64,000 nt of DNA from Corallococcus sp. AS-1-6 (GCF_020037015.1 NZ_JAIQDE010000009.1:124001-188000); one strand, 5' to 3'; positions 18,801 to 26,769 are shown, counted from the first letter of the stretch. Numbers and translations: made by a program. The notes: generated by a model not told the origin, from the sequence alone.

Positions 18801-19282
18801 TCGACCGCACGGCCAAGCCGGACGGCAACCCGCCGCCGTGCTCGTCCGACACGCAGTACTACGACCCGAACGACCCGGACTTCTGCAAGGGCAAGCTCAC
18901 CTGCAACCGCACCACGGACAAGTGCGAGTGCCCGGCGGACTGCGGCGGCTCGGCGCCTCCGGGCCAGGTGTGCAACACGGACCGCGCGGTGTGTGACTTC
19001 ACCTGCGCCCAGGACTGCGGCGGCACGTGCGGCACCTTCGAGACGTGCAACACGAACTCCTGCTCGTGCAGTTGCGTGCAGTCCGCGACCTGCGCGGCGG
19101 GCTACAAGTTCGACAACAACGCCTGCGGTTGCGTCTGCGACACGGCGGCCCTCAACTGCGGCACCGGCTTCGGCGCCAACGCGGAGCTGTGCGCCTGCGT
19201 CTGCAAGCCGGACTGCGGCGGCTGCGCGCCGGGCTTCTCCTGCAACGTCAGCGCGTGCGTCTGCGAGAAGCCCATCGGCTAG
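15884..19282 (+). CDS. lipoprotein with thrombospondin type 3 calcium repeats, VWA domain and Cys-rich tail
   Basis: 1132 residues. Signal peptide with lipobox LMAGC (C21), so lipid-anchored. Residues 22-82 are an acidic Asp/Gly/Pro linker. Residues 83-430 contain eleven D-x-D-x-D-G units of thrombospondin type 3 kind, which bind calcium. A VWA-like domain begins near residue 645 with the metal-site motif DDSGSM. The last 160 residues are rich in paired cysteines (CGG, CxC patterns), resembling EGF-like knots. The plan suggests a calcium-stiffened surface adhesin or matrix protein; that role is inference. Perfect hairpins follow the stop. Confidence 0.9.
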   Translation: MRNWIRLFSGTLLAATLMAGCGGSDPDPGPVDPLPTDDGGVDAGVDAGFDAGYVEDAGVIVDPDPDPGEVPTNPYAQDNATRDSDCDGLTDQEEFSTVYAGGLKTKAGVRDTDGDGIRDGVEVGRTSSVDPNCSFYPDLDPTTRTSPVKADTDDDGLPDGLEDANRNGKRDLTETDPNTADSDGDGIPDGVEDANKNGSVSPGETDPRLRDTDGDGLPDGLEKQTGTDPLKPDTDGDTCADGAEDVNKNGKVDPGETDPRKSDCAASIPDSDFDGIPDAVELATGTDPNKADTDGDGVADGVEDTNKNGRVDSGETDPRQTDTDCDGLQDGAGRDGFLGEDPNSNGQVDPGETDPTNPDTDGDGLLDGVERGVTTAAAPRNNCGYVGDADPSTKTDPNKADTDGDGIPDGAEDSNQNGRVDPNELNPLDPKDGAATTPAGKACSVQNLRTVTFKEDSGADIRLALPNTFKDANLLNLKANGQTVGVMGYDDTKQVTFIAYKRAQVGSSTTPSGDESGIRAGTALLAPADVEFTQTFTTWDGFPAAVSRYALAGTTELKAFTNSLARQLVPNSTETLGGTAGINGPFKIQAQYVHRSNQSVVVVLAITPAARYNEAGSLFTTADTAGGSALAQFGDADAVQCEVFTGNTAVVDFLFVVDDSGSMASSQTSLANAGTAVANKLGNATLDWRVAMVTTSYTVGTSANRNVLRPFTTNISQFKAWLTQNAVCNNSVCAVKGGTTQNPTYTPLPNTTCTADTNCWVGLKGDGSERPLEAARKAINDMAASTGGAETKIRPGAKVVVVILTDVKDQSTDTVANYSAYFLNSGTTSGTTSNPTGQPIQVHGIICPPDGGQCYSGEDNTNPRHLDVIQATGGVSGSIRDNTSITNTINAIVDSVIASVGYRTLKPPIGASLKVAVEAVVDSAVCPNIGDLPRSRTNGFDVDGINRTVSFYGACRPKESGKTQAALSYRYWIDRTAKPDGNPPPCSSDTQYYDPNDPDFCKGKLTCNRTTDKCECPADCGGSAPPGQVCNTDRAVCDFTCAQDCGGTCGTFETCNTNSCSCSCVQSATCAAGYKFDNNACGCVCDTAALNCGTGFGANAELCACVCKPDCGGCAPGFSCNVSACVCEKPIG
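16130..17172 (+). repeat. tandem thrombospondin type 3 repeat coding region
   Basis: Eleven degenerate repeats inside the lipoprotein gene. Each encodes a core such as DTDGDGIPDGVED, often followed by a linker like NKNGxVxPGETDP. At DNA level the recurring GACACGGACGGCGACGGC core makes internal recombination and copy-number change likely. Not a CRISPR: spacing varies and the reading frame is maintained. Confidence 0.85.
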
Positions 19283-19297
19283 GCCGTGAATGAAGAC

Positions 19298-19328
19298 GCG
19301 CTCCCGGTGCCGCATGGACCGGGAGCGC
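19298..19328 (+). terminator. perfect 11-bp hairpin after the calcium-repeat lipoprotein
   Basis: Arms GCGCTCCCGGT (19298-19308) and ACCGGGAGCGC (19318-19328) are exactly complementary around a nine-base loop, 15 bases after the stop. There is no T-run, which is common in high-GC genomes. Confidence 0.55.
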
Positions 19329-19341
19329 GGCGGTGACCTCC

Positions 19342-19393
19342 GAAGCCCCCGCTCCGCGACGCCCCTTCAACGGGGAGGCGGGCCGGGGGCTTC
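19342..19393. terminator. second hairpin between convergent genes
   Basis: GAAGCCCCCG (19342-19351) pairs exactly with CGGGGGCTTC (19384-19393); the enclosed bases contain a smaller CCCC/GGGG stem. It lies between the convergent lipoprotein and M14 peptidase genes and could stop transcription from both sides. Confidence 0.5.
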
Positions 19394-19407
19394 TTGCTTC
19401 TGCCCTG

Positions 19408-21168
19408 CTACCTCCCCAGGTTCGCGGGCGCGCTGGCGGCGCGGTACACGGGGTAGAGGCCCAGGCGCTCGTCCCAGGCCGGGTGGCGCTCGGCGAAGAA
19501 GCGCAGGCGGGCGCGAGGGTCCCTGGCGAACGCGGGGTCCTTCAGGCGCTCCTCGAACGCGGCCTTCACGCCCGCGTCCTTCGCCAGCAGCTCGCGGGCC
19601 CAGGGCTCCAGCACGTAGTCCTCGATGTACTCCTTCTGCTCGAAGTGGGCGTTGAAGAAGCCCCACGCCAGCAGCGAGTCCGGCCCCGCGGGCTCGAAGA
19701 GGTGCGCCACCAGCTCCACGTTCTTCTGCGCCACCGGCACGTAGAGCGTCCCCGCGGGCAGGTCCTGCGTGTCCGGCCTCCACTCGCCCTTCGCGGTGAG
19801 GCCCTGGTGGCTCTCGTTGGAGCGGGCCTGGAACTGGAAGTCCTTCGAGCGGAACGACTCCACCTTCGCGGCGGGCACCGCGCGGGTGAGGCGCTGGAAC
19901 GCGATGCCGTGCGCGGCCAGCTTCGGCGCGACCCACGCGGCGTGCGCGGCGGACACCAGGTAGCCGCCCGTGGGCAGCGTCGCGGTGACGGCGGGCTGGA
20001 TGTCCGGCGCGTACGGCACCTTCCACGTCTGGGGCTTCGTGTCGTCGTAGCGGATGTGCGGCTGGCCGGAGATGTCCGACGGCAGGCGCTCGTAGGCGTA
20101 GCCCTTGAACTCCATCGATTCGCGCCGGGGCGCGCTCTCCCAGCCGAGCACCACCTCGCGCACCTGTCCGGCCACGGCCTTCTGGTCCTCCGCCTTCACG
20201 GCGGCCAGGAGCGCGGCGCCGTCGCGGGCCACGAGCTTCAAGAGGCCCTCCAGCACGTCGCGGGTGGCCTTCACGCGCTGGGCGTAGTCCTTCCAGGAGT
20301 GCGTCTCCACGAGCACGCCGAAGCGGTGGTGGACGGACCAGAAGGCGTGGCTGAAGCGCGGCGGGGGGACGCCGTAGGCGAAGCCGCTCGTGGGGTCGTC
20401 GTCCCGGAGGAAGGACGGGTAGAAGCGCAGCGGCTGGTGGCCCTGGGCGGTGAGGCCGGTGAAGAGCTCGTCCACCAGCTTCGCGCCCCGCTCGCGCAGC
20501 GCGGGCGGGCCGGACTTCTGCGGCTCCAGGCCCACGGACACGTCGGGTTCGAACTTCGCGCCGTCCGTGACGTGCAGGTCCACGTAGACGAGCGGGTCCC
20601 ACGCGTTGAGGTACTTGAGCAGCAGCACCATCTCCGGCGCGTCCGCCTTCACGTAGTCGCGGTTGAGGTTGAAGTTCTGCGCGGTGACGCGGAAGCCCAT
20701 CTCCTCCGGGCCCACCTGGTTGGGGCGGTGGTTGGGGTTGAAGCGCTCATGGCCGTCCACGTTGAGGACGGGGACGAAGACGGCGGTGACGCCCTTGAGC
20801 AGGTCCGGCACGGACGCGCGGTTCTGGAGCGCGTCGCGCAGCAGCCAGTAGCCGGCGTCCTTGCCGTCGATTTCACCCGCGTGGATGCCGCCCTGGAAGA
20901 AGACGACGGGCCTGCCCTTCCTGCGCGCGGCGTCCGCGGTGAGCGTGCCGTCCTGGCTGACGACGAGCGCCACCAGGGGGCGGCCCTCCGGCGTGGTGCC
21001 CAGCGTGTCGCAGCGGGCCTTGCCGGGGAACGCCTTGGGGAAGGCGCGGCACAGGCTTTCCGCTTCCGCGTAGCGGCCGGTGCGCTTCCAGCCGCTCTGC
21101 TCGGAGACGGTGGTGAGAGGAGGTGGAGCCTGCGTGAGGACCAGGGCGGCGAGGGTGGGCAGGAGCAT
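19408..21168 (-). CDS. M14 family zinc carboxypeptidase, exported
   Basis: About 586 residues from ATG 21168; a TTG six codons upstream is the alternative. A short hydrophobic N-terminus (MLLPTLAALVLTQA) looks like a signal peptide, so the enzyme is probably secreted or periplasmic. The zinc motif HAGE (H96, E99) sits in GGIHAGEIDGKD, and a later YVDLHVTDG segment supplies the third ligand histidine. This is the M14 carboxypeptidase-like fold that removes C-terminal residues or trims peptides; the substrate is unknown. A role in predatory digestion is inference. Confidence 0.88.
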   Translation of the reverse strand: MLLPTLAALVLTQAPPPLTTVSEQSGWKRTGRYAEAESLCRAFPKAFPGKARCDTLGTTPEGRPLVALVVSQDGTLTADAARRKGRPVVFFQGGIHAGEIDGKDAGYWLLRDALQNRASVPDLLKGVTAVFVPVLNVDGHERFNPNHRPNQVGPEEMGFRVTAQNFNLNRDYVKADAPEMVLLLKYLNAWDPLVYVDLHVTDGAKFEPDVSVGLEPQKSGPPALRERGAKLVDELFTGLTAQGHQPLRFYPSFLRDDDPTSGFAYGVPPPRFSHAFWSVHHRFGVLVETHSWKDYAQRVKATRDVLEGLLKLVARDGAALLAAVKAEDQKAVAGQVREVVLGWESAPRRESMEFKGYAYERLPSDISGQPHIRYDDTKPQTWKVPYAPDIQPAVTATLPTGGYLVSAAHAAWVAPKLAAHGIAFQRLTRAVPAAKVESFRSKDFQFQARSNESHQGLTAKGEWRPDTQDLPAGTLYVPVAQKNVELVAHLFEPAGPDSLLAWGFFNAHFEQKEYIEDYVLEPWARELLAKDAGVKAAFEERLKDPAFARDPRARLRFFAERHPAWDERLGLYPVYRAASAPANLGR

Positions 21169-21199
21169 GGCCGCTTGAGACCACAAGCCCCGCCAGCGC

Positions 21200-22135
21200 T
21201 CAACCGTGCCGCACGGTGTGTGTACCGCCCACGGGCAGCACGTGCACGCGGTCGCGCGGCCAGCCGCGGCGCAGCCACTCCGCGTCCAGGCGGGCAGGGG
21301 GCTCGTCCAGGGGCTCGTCCGTGAGCTTGAACGTGCCCCAGTGCATGGCGAAGAAGGCCAGCGCGCCCAAATCCTCGAAGGCCTGCACCGCCTCCTCCGG
21401 GTTCATGTGCTGAAGCTGCATGAACCACGCGGGGTCGTAGGCGCCAATGGGCAGCAGCGCCGCGTCCAGCTTGGGGAAGCGCGCGCCAATCTCCTTGAAG
21501 CCCTGGAAGTAGGCGGTGTCGCCGGAGTGGTAGACGCGCGCGCTGGAGCCCTCCACGACGAAGCCGCCCCAGAGCATCTGGTTGGCGTCGTGCAGGCCGC
21601 GGCGGCTCCAGTGCTGGGACGGCACGTAGTGCACGCGCACGGGCCCCACCTGCGTGGACTCCCACCAGTCCAGCTCCTGGAAGGGCAGGCCCTGGCCCTG
21701 GAACACCGGCGCGTGGCCCAGGCCGGTGACGACGCGGGCGCCCACCTGCTTGAGCGTGGGCAGGTCCAGGTGGTCGTAGTGGTTGTGGCTCACCAGGCTC
21801 GCGTCGATGCGCGGCAGCTTCTCCACCGGCACGCCGGGCGGCACGTTGCGGCGGATGATGACGTTGATGGCGTCGCGCAGCACCGGGTCGATGAGCAGCG
21901 ACACGCCATCCAGTTGCACCAGCCAGCTCGCGTGGCCCAGCCACGTCAGGCGGGCGCCCTCGCCCGGGGCGGGCGGGGTGGCGAGCACCGCCAGGTCCGG
22001 CTCCACGCGCGGCACGACCGCGCGCGCGGGCGAGCCGCGGCGCCTGCCCGCGAGCTTGTCCGTGACGGCCCACTTGAAGACGCGGGTGAAGGCCTGCGGT
22101 CCGCTGCCATCCAGGTTCTTGAAGCGCATCGCCAT
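21200..22135 (-). CDS. metallo-beta-lactamase-fold hydrolase (NAPE-PLD/UlaG-like)
   Basis: 311 residues from ATG 22135, chosen because AGGAG lies eight bases upstream; the frame itself is open further back. The zinc motif HNHYDH is in the ASLVSHNHYDHLDL segment, preceded by LTWLGHASWLVQLDG, and later ligands are in YHSGDTAYF and FAMHWGTF. This arrangement matches the N-acyl-phosphatidylethanolamine phospholipase D/UlaG branch of the superfamily. The substrate is unknown; phospholipid is one possibility. Confidence 0.87.
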   Translation of the reverse strand: MAMRFKNLDGSGPQAFTRVFKWAVTDKLAGRRRGSPARAVVPRVEPDLAVLATPPAPGEGARLTWLGHASWLVQLDGVSLLIDPVLRDAINVIIRRNVPPGVPVEKLPRIDASLVSHNHYDHLDLPTLKQVGARVVTGLGHAPVFQGQGLPFQELDWWESTQVGPVRVHYVPSQHWSRRGLHDANQMLWGGFVVEGSSARVYHSGDTAYFQGFKEIGARFPKLDAALLPIGAYDPAWFMQLQHMNPEEAVQAFEDLGALAFFAMHWGTFKLTDEPLDEPPARLDAEWLRRGWPRDRVHVLPVGGTHTVRHG

Positions 22136-22275
22136 GAGGGGCTCCTGGCAACCGGTGTCCCCCAAGGATGGGCCCGCGCCGCCTGGGCGAGTCATGCTCG
22201 GCCGGAGGGGAGGGGCGCAAGGGGAATGCGGCCGGACCGCCCGGGGCGGCCCCGCGCCGTATAAGAGGGCTTCCC

Positions 22276-23589
22276 ATGGGACCTGTCTCCAACACCACGA
22301 CCCGCAGGGTGTTGCTCGCCTTCGGCGCGCTGGTGGCGCTGTTCACGGCGGCGTCGGGCTATGCGCTCGGCCGGCTGGCGGACATCCACGAGGGCACGCG
22401 CGCGCTGCGCGAGGTGGGCGGCCGCGCGCGGGAGGCGCGGGAGCTGGCCACGGCGGTGCGGGACCAGTACGCGCACCTGGCGCACACCATCATCCTGGGC
22501 AACGACAGCCACCGGCGCTTCCACACGGAGGCCCGCGCCCGCGTGGAGGCGCTGACGCGGCGGCTGGCCGAGCACGCGCGCGACGCGGACGAGCGCGCGG
22601 CGGTGGCGGACATCCAGGCGTCCGGCGATGCGCTGGACACGCTCTACCGGGACACGCTGCTGCCCGCGGTGATGGCGAAGGACGCGGGCGCGGTGGAGGC
22701 GGCGCATGGCCGCGCGCTGGAGTGGGTGTCGCGCATCCAGGCGCGGGTGGACGCGCTGACGGCGGACTCGGACGCGTCCATGGAGGCCTTCGAGGCGCAC
22801 GTGGGCGCGGTGGAGCGCGACAGCTTCCGCTGGGCGCTGCTGCTTTTGGGCGGGGCCACGCTGTTCGCGGCCGGGGTGGGCGTGTACATCGGCAACGCGG
22901 TGGCGCGGCTCGTCCAGCACGAGAAGCTGGCGGGCATTGGCCGGCTGGCGGCGGGCGTGGCGCACGAAATCAACAACCCGCTGGGCGTCATCCTCGGGTA
23001 CGTGCGGCTGTTGCAGCGGCGGGCGGAGGGCCCGCTCGCGGAGGACCTGCGCGTGGTGGAGGAGGAGGCGGTGCGCTGCCAGGACATCGTGGAGGGGCTC
23101 CTGGACCTGGCGCGTCCGGGCCGCGGGCCCCGTGAGCCGGTGGCGCTGCGCGACGCGTGCGTGGAGGTCGTCTCCCGCCTGCGTGAGGCCACGCGCCTGG
23201 GCGCCGTGACGGTGGACGTGCATGGCGAGGGCACCGCGTGGGCGCAGGCGCCCCGGCTGCGGCAGGTGCTGCTCAACCTGGTGAAGAACGCGGCGGAGGC
23301 CGCGGGCGAGGGAGGACGGGTGGAGGTGCGCATCGCGATGGACGCGGACGGGAGCGCGCGCGTGGCGGTATCGGACTCGGGGCCCGGGGTGACGCCCGAG
23401 GCGCGCTCGCGGCTGTTCGAGCCCTTCTTCACCACGAAGCCCTCCGGCACGGGGCTGGGGCTCGCGGTGAGCCAGGCCATCGCGGAGGCGCACGGCGGCC
23501 GCATCGACGTGGACACCGGGGCCCTGGGCGGCGCGCGCTTCACGCTGTCGCTGCCCCCGCCGTCGCGCGAACAGGAGGCGGCGGCATGA
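22276..23589 (+). CDS. membrane sensor histidine kinase
   Basis: 437 residues from ATG 22276 (AGAGGG nine bases upstream). Two transmembrane helices (about 11-31 and 184-206) enclose an all-helical periplasmic sensor of four-helix-bundle type. No HAMP domain separates it from the HisKA domain, whose phospho-accepting H229 lies in GVAHEINNP. An ATPase domain with NLVKNAAEA, DSGPGV and GTGLGLAVS boxes follows. It overlaps the next gene by ATGA and is its obvious partner. The ligand is unknown. Confidence 0.92.
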   Translation: MGPVSNTTTRRVLLAFGALVALFTAASGYALGRLADIHEGTRALREVGGRAREARELATAVRDQYAHLAHTIILGNDSHRRFHTEARARVEALTRRLAEHARDADERAAVADIQASGDALDTLYRDTLLPAVMAKDAGAVEAAHGRALEWVSRIQARVDALTADSDASMEAFEAHVGAVERDSFRWALLLLGGATLFAAGVGVYIGNAVARLVQHEKLAGIGRLAAGVAHEINNPLGVILGYVRLLQRRAEGPLAEDLRVVEEEAVRCQDIVEGLLDLARPGRGPREPVALRDACVEVVSRLREATRLGAVTVDVHGEGTAWAQAPRLRQVLLNLVKNAAEAAGEGGRVEVRIAMDADGSARVAVSDSGPGVTPEARSRLFEPFFTTKPSGTGLGLAVSQAIAEAHGGRIDVDTGALGGARFTLSLPPPSREQEAAA

Positions 23590-25004
23590 GCGGCGCGAAG
23601 CCTTCTGTCCTTGTCGTGGACGACAAGGAGAACATGCTCAAGCTGTTCGCGCGCATCCTCGGGGACGCGTACGCGGTGACGACCGCGCCCGACGGCGCGC
23701 AGGCGCTGGCCCGGGTCTCCGAGCGCGCGTTCGACGTGGTCGTCACGGACATCCAGATGCCGGGCGCGGACGGCTTCACGGTGCTGCGCGAGGTGAAGCG
23801 GCGCGCGCCGGAGACGGAGGTCGTGCTCGTCACCGCCTACGCGAGCATCCCCAAGGCCGTGGAGGCCATCAAGGAGGGCGCGTACGACTACCTGTCCAAG
23901 CCCTTCGACCCGGACGAGGTGGCCCTGGTGGTGGCCCGCGCCCTGGAGCGCCAGCGCCAGCGCCGGGACGCGCAGGGGCTCGCCGCCCGCGTGGCGCGCA
24001 TGCCGGACTTCCACGGCCTGCGCGGCACCAGCCCCGCGCTCCAGAAGACGCACGCGCTGCTCGCGCAGGTGGCCTCGCGCGACCTCACCGTGGTGCTCAC
24101 CGGCGAGACGGGCACCGGCAAGGAATTGGCCGCCCGCGCGCTGCACCGCGAGAGCCCGCGGCGCGACAGGCCCTTCGTCGCGGTGAACTGCGGCGCGCTG
24201 CCGGCGGAGCTGGTGGAGAGCGAGCTCTTCGGCCACGCGAAGGGCGCCTTCACCGGGGCGACGGGCGCGAAGGCGGGCCTCTTCGAGGAGGCCCATGGCG
24301 GCACGCTCTTCCTGGACGAGGTGGGGGACCTGCCGCTGCCCGTGCAGGTGAAGCTCAACCGCGCGCTCCAGGAGAAGGAGATCCGCCGCGTGGGCACCAC
24401 CACGCCGGTGACGGTGGACGTGCGCGTGGTGGCGGCGACGCACCGGGACCTGGCGCGGGAGGTGGCCGAGGGGCGCTTCCGCGAGGACCTCTACTACCGG
24501 CTGGGCGGCGTGACGGTGCGGATGCCCGCCCTGCGCGAGCGCCGCGAGGACATCGCGCTGCTCGCCATGCACTTCCTCGCGGGCGCGAACCGGCCGGAGC
24601 TGGAGGGCTTCACGCCCCAGGCGCTCCAGGCGCTCACCGCCGCGCCCTGGCCCGGCAACGTGCGGCAGTTGCAGAACGCAGTGGCCCGCGCTGCGGCGGT
24701 GGCGGCGGGCCCCCGCATCACCCCGGAGGACCTGCCGCCCGAGCTCACCGCCAGTGCATCCGTGGCCCGTGGCCCCGAGGCCCCGGGGCCGCTGCCCGCG
24801 GAGGCACTGGCGAAGCAGCCCTACCGTGAAGCGGTGGACCGCGTGCGCGACGCCGTGTCGCGCGACTACCTCACCGCGCTGATGCAGGAGTTCTCCGGCA
24901 ACGTCACCCACGCTGCGGAGCGCGCGGGCATGGAGCGCGAGAGCCTGCACCGCCTGCTCAAGCGCTACGGTGTCCGCACGGAGGACTTCAAGCGCGGCGA
25001 CTGA
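23586..25004 (+). CDS. NtrC-family sigma-54 response regulator
   Basis: 472 residues. REC domain with phospho-acceptor D55 (VVVTDIQMPG). An AAA+ domain follows with Walker A GETGTGKE near 173, the sigma-54 contact loop GAFTGA near 220, and Walker B LFLDEVGD. A Fis-type helix-turn-helix closes the protein (NVTHAAERAGMERESLHRLLKRYG). It activates sigma-54 promoters when phosphorylated by the coupled kinase. A GG-N10-GC-like element occurs 500 bases downstream at 25504-25518, a possible target. Confidence 0.94.
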   Translation: MSGAKPSVLVVDDKENMLKLFARILGDAYAVTTAPDGAQALARVSERAFDVVVTDIQMPGADGFTVLREVKRRAPETEVVLVTAYASIPKAVEAIKEGAYDYLSKPFDPDEVALVVARALERQRQRRDAQGLAARVARMPDFHGLRGTSPALQKTHALLAQVASRDLTVVLTGETGTGKELAARALHRESPRRDRPFVAVNCGALPAELVESELFGHAKGAFTGATGAKAGLFEEAHGGTLFLDEVGDLPLPVQVKLNRALQEKEIRRVGTTTPVTVDVRVVAATHRDLAREVAEGRFREDLYYRLGGVTVRMPALRERREDIALLAMHFLAGANRPELEGFTPQALQALTAAPWPGNVRQLQNAVARAAAVAAGPRITPEDLPPELTASASVARGPEAPGPLPAEALAKQPYREAVDRVRDAVSRDYLTALMQEFSGNVTHAAERAGMERESLHRLLKRYGVRTEDFKRGD

Positions 25005-25010
25005 AAGGCC

Positions 25011-25475
25011 CTAGCGGGGCTCGTGCTCCGCGAGCACCTTGTCCAGCGCCTCCGCCTGCGCGCGGACGTCCGCGTCGGTGTCCTTCGCGGCCTTGGTCAG
25101 GTGCGCGCGGGCCTTGGCGGCCTCCGTCTTCGCCAGCGCCATGGCCATGCACAGGTTCGCCTTGGGGTGGTCCGGCGCCGCGTCCAGCGCGGGCTTGAGG
25201 ACGGCCGCGGCCTGGGCGTCTTCCTGCTTCTCCAGGTGGAACATGGCCAGGGCACAGGCCGGCTCCACCGCCGAGGGCTCCCGCTTCAGCGCCTCCTGGA
25301 GCAGCTCCGTGGCGAAGCCGCGCTGCTGGTGCGCGTCCATGGCGAACGCCATGGCCTGGAGCTCCTCCACGCTGGCGTCCCCCTGCTGCTTCGCCTGCTC
25401 CACCAGCCGCTGCGCGTTCTCGAAGTTGCCGGCGCGCAGTTCCTTGATTCCTTCGGAATACGGGTAGCTCTTCAC
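25011..25475 (-). CDS. small TPR-repeat protein
   Basis: 154 residues from GTG 25475, with GGGAG upstream. The protein is almost entirely paired helices with TPR spacing (SEGIKELRAGNFENAQRLV, then ALKREPSAVEPACALAMFHL and later repeats). No signal peptide, so it is a cytosolic scaffold or adaptor. The frame is open much further upstream, but only this part has protein character. It converges on the NtrC-type gene with six bases between. No specific function can be assigned. Confidence 0.75.
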   Translation of the reverse strand: MKSYPYSEGIKELRAGNFENAQRLVEQAKQQGDASVEELQAMAFAMDAHQQRGFATELLQEALKREPSAVEPACALAMFHLEKQEDAQAAAVLKPALDAAPDHPKANLCMAMALAKTEAAKARAHLTKAAKDTDADVRAQAEALDKVLAEHEPR

Positions 25476-25486
25476 GGTGTCTCCCA

Positions 25487-25518
25487 GTGCACCACGCGGT
25501 GCGTTGCACGCATTCTGC
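25487..25518. promoter_or_regulatory. palindrome and weak sigma-54-like element between divergent genes
   Basis: GCACC-ACGC-GGTGC (25488-25501) is a perfect inverted repeat flanked by GTGCA/TGCAC. On the plus strand TTGCACG-N4-CTGC (25504-25518) resembles the -24/-12 consensus TGGCACG-N4-TTGC, but the first G of the invariant GG is T. Interesting mainly because an NtrC-type activator gene lies upstream and a phospholipase-like gene begins at 25596. Confidence 0.3.
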
Positions 25519-25595
25519 GCGACTTTGGTCGGGGGGCCGCAACTTTGGGACGGCGGTTTCCGAAAAATCGAGAAGACTTCTCCCCCAGGCCCCCC

Positions 25596-26174
25596 ATGAT
25601 CATCCGCAACTCGCCCGTCCGCCAGCCGCAGACCTCCGGTACGGAGCCCACCGCCGCGCGCCCCGCCGCCCCCGCCGCGCGCAACGTGGTGAAGGACTCC
25701 TTCTCCTCCGGAACCACCGCCGCCCAGCGCACGGGCGCCATCAGCAAGGCGCCCCCGGGCGACCACGGCAAGCTGATGAACGAGTACCTCACCGGCGCGC
25801 GTCCGCCCCCGGCGGACTTCGAGCAGGTGATGGGCTACAAGCCCTACGCCATCCAGACGCCGCACGGACAGCGCATGCAGGATCCGCTCGGCTACGCCTC
25901 CGTCCCCGGCAAGATTGGCCCGGACCAGGAGTTCGACCCGGCGGCCAAGACGCACGACTACGGCTACGACCTGCTGCGTTACTACGACCGCAAGGGCACG
26001 CCGCTGAAGCCGGAGGCCCGCAAGGCCGCGGACGCGCAGTTCCGCCAGGACATGTTCGACTACGCCAACGACCAGAAGGGCACGATGGCGAAGTTCAAGT
26101 ACCGTGCGTGGGCGCAGATCTACGCCACCGCGGTGGAGCTGAACTCGCGCGTGCAGGGCTACGGCCCTCCGTAG
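25596..26174 (+). CDS. phospholipase A2-like protein, cysteine-free
   Basis: 192 residues. The first 75 residues are disordered (Pro/Ala/Thr-rich) with no Sec signal or lipobox. The C-terminal domain has THDYGYDLLRYY with H120-D121 and later Asp residues D146 and D152 in ADAQFRQDM. This order (His-Asp dyad on one helix, Asp plus a DM segment on the next) is that of prokaryotic phospholipase A2 of the Streptomyces type, which would hydrolyse the sn-2 ester with calcium. Unlike the secreted enzymes it has no cysteines, so no disulfides. The assignment is by motif pattern and needs a structural check. The sigma-factor gene follows after 16 bases. Confidence 0.6.
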   Translation: MIIRNSPVRQPQTSGTEPTAARPAAPAARNVVKDSFSSGTTAAQRTGAISKAPPGDHGKLMNEYLTGARPPPADFEQVMGYKPYAIQTPHGQRMQDPLGYASVPGKIGPDQEFDPAAKTHDYGYDLLRYYDRKGTPLKPEARKAADAQFRQDMFDYANDQKGTMAKFKYRAWAQIYATAVELNSRVQGYGPP

Positions 26175-26190
26175 TCGCGGAAGGAGTCGC

Positions 26191-26766
26191 ATGGAGGCTG
26201 AAGGGCCAGACGCGGGGCTGCCCCCGGACCGCGAGGACGTGGTGGCGGCGCTCCTGGCCCATCAGCGCCGCTTCCTCGCCTTCCTGGAGCGGCGCGTGGG
26301 CAGCCGGGCCGTCGCGGAGGACCTCTTCCAGGCGGCCTTCGCCCGCACGCTGGAGAAGGGCGGGGCGCTGAAGGACGGCGAGGGCGCGGTGGCGTGGTTC
26401 TACCGCCTGCTGCGCAACGCCCTGGTGGACCACCACCGCCGGCAGGCCGCGGAGGGACGCGCGCTGGCGGTGGAGGCGCGCGACGCGGACGCCGCCACCG
26501 AGGACCTGGAACTCCAGGGCGCGGTGTGCGCGTGCCTCGCGGACCTGCTGCCCACGCTCAAGCCCGAGTACGCCCGGCTCGTGCGCCAGGTGGACCTGGA
26601 GGGGCGCGCGGTGCCGGACGTGGCGCGCGAGGTGGGCATCACCCCCAACAATGCGGGCGTGCGGTTGCACCGGGCGAGGCTCGCGCTCAAGCGTTCGCTG
26701 GAGCGCGGCTGCGGCGCGTGCGCGGCGCACGGCTGCCTGGACTGCTCCTGCAAGCCGCGCCGCTGA
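26191..26766 (+). CDS. ECF sigma factor with cysteine-rich C-terminal tail (CorE-like)
   Basis: 191 residues, strong GGAAGGAG ribosome site. Sigma region 2 covers about 18-85 (VAEDLFQAAFARTLE, WFYRLLRNALVDHHRR) and region 4 about 115-168. The last 18 residues hold C174, C177, C182, C185 and C187 with a final CxC, a compact metal-binding tail; C113 and C115 lie between the sigma domains. Myxococcus CorE-type sigma factors have such tails and sense copper or cadmium/zinc directly, without an anti-sigma factor. None is encoded beside it. A copper ATPase and a copper-storage-like gene lie 2-5 kb downstream, supporting a metal role by inference. Confidence 0.82.
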   Translation: MEAEGPDAGLPPDREDVVAALLAHQRRFLAFLERRVGSRAVAEDLFQAAFARTLEKGGALKDGEGAVAWFYRLLRNALVDHHRRQAAEGRALAVEARDADAATEDLELQGAVCACLADLLPTLKPEYARLVRQVDLEGRAVPDVAREVGITPNNAGVRLHRARLALKRSLERGCGACAAHGCLDCSCKPRR

Positions 26767-26769
26767 AGC

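Noticed and set aside
15854-19315. 1153-codon minus-strand frame opposite the calcium-repeat lipoprotein
   Set aside because: It mirrors the repeats as Val/Arg/Leu-rich text with no domain; the plus strand has lipobox, repeats and VWA motif.
23238-23585. Longer form of the NtrC-type regulator starting inside the kinase gene
   Set aside because: Upstream residues are shadow text; the ATGA overlap and REC domain set the start at 23586.
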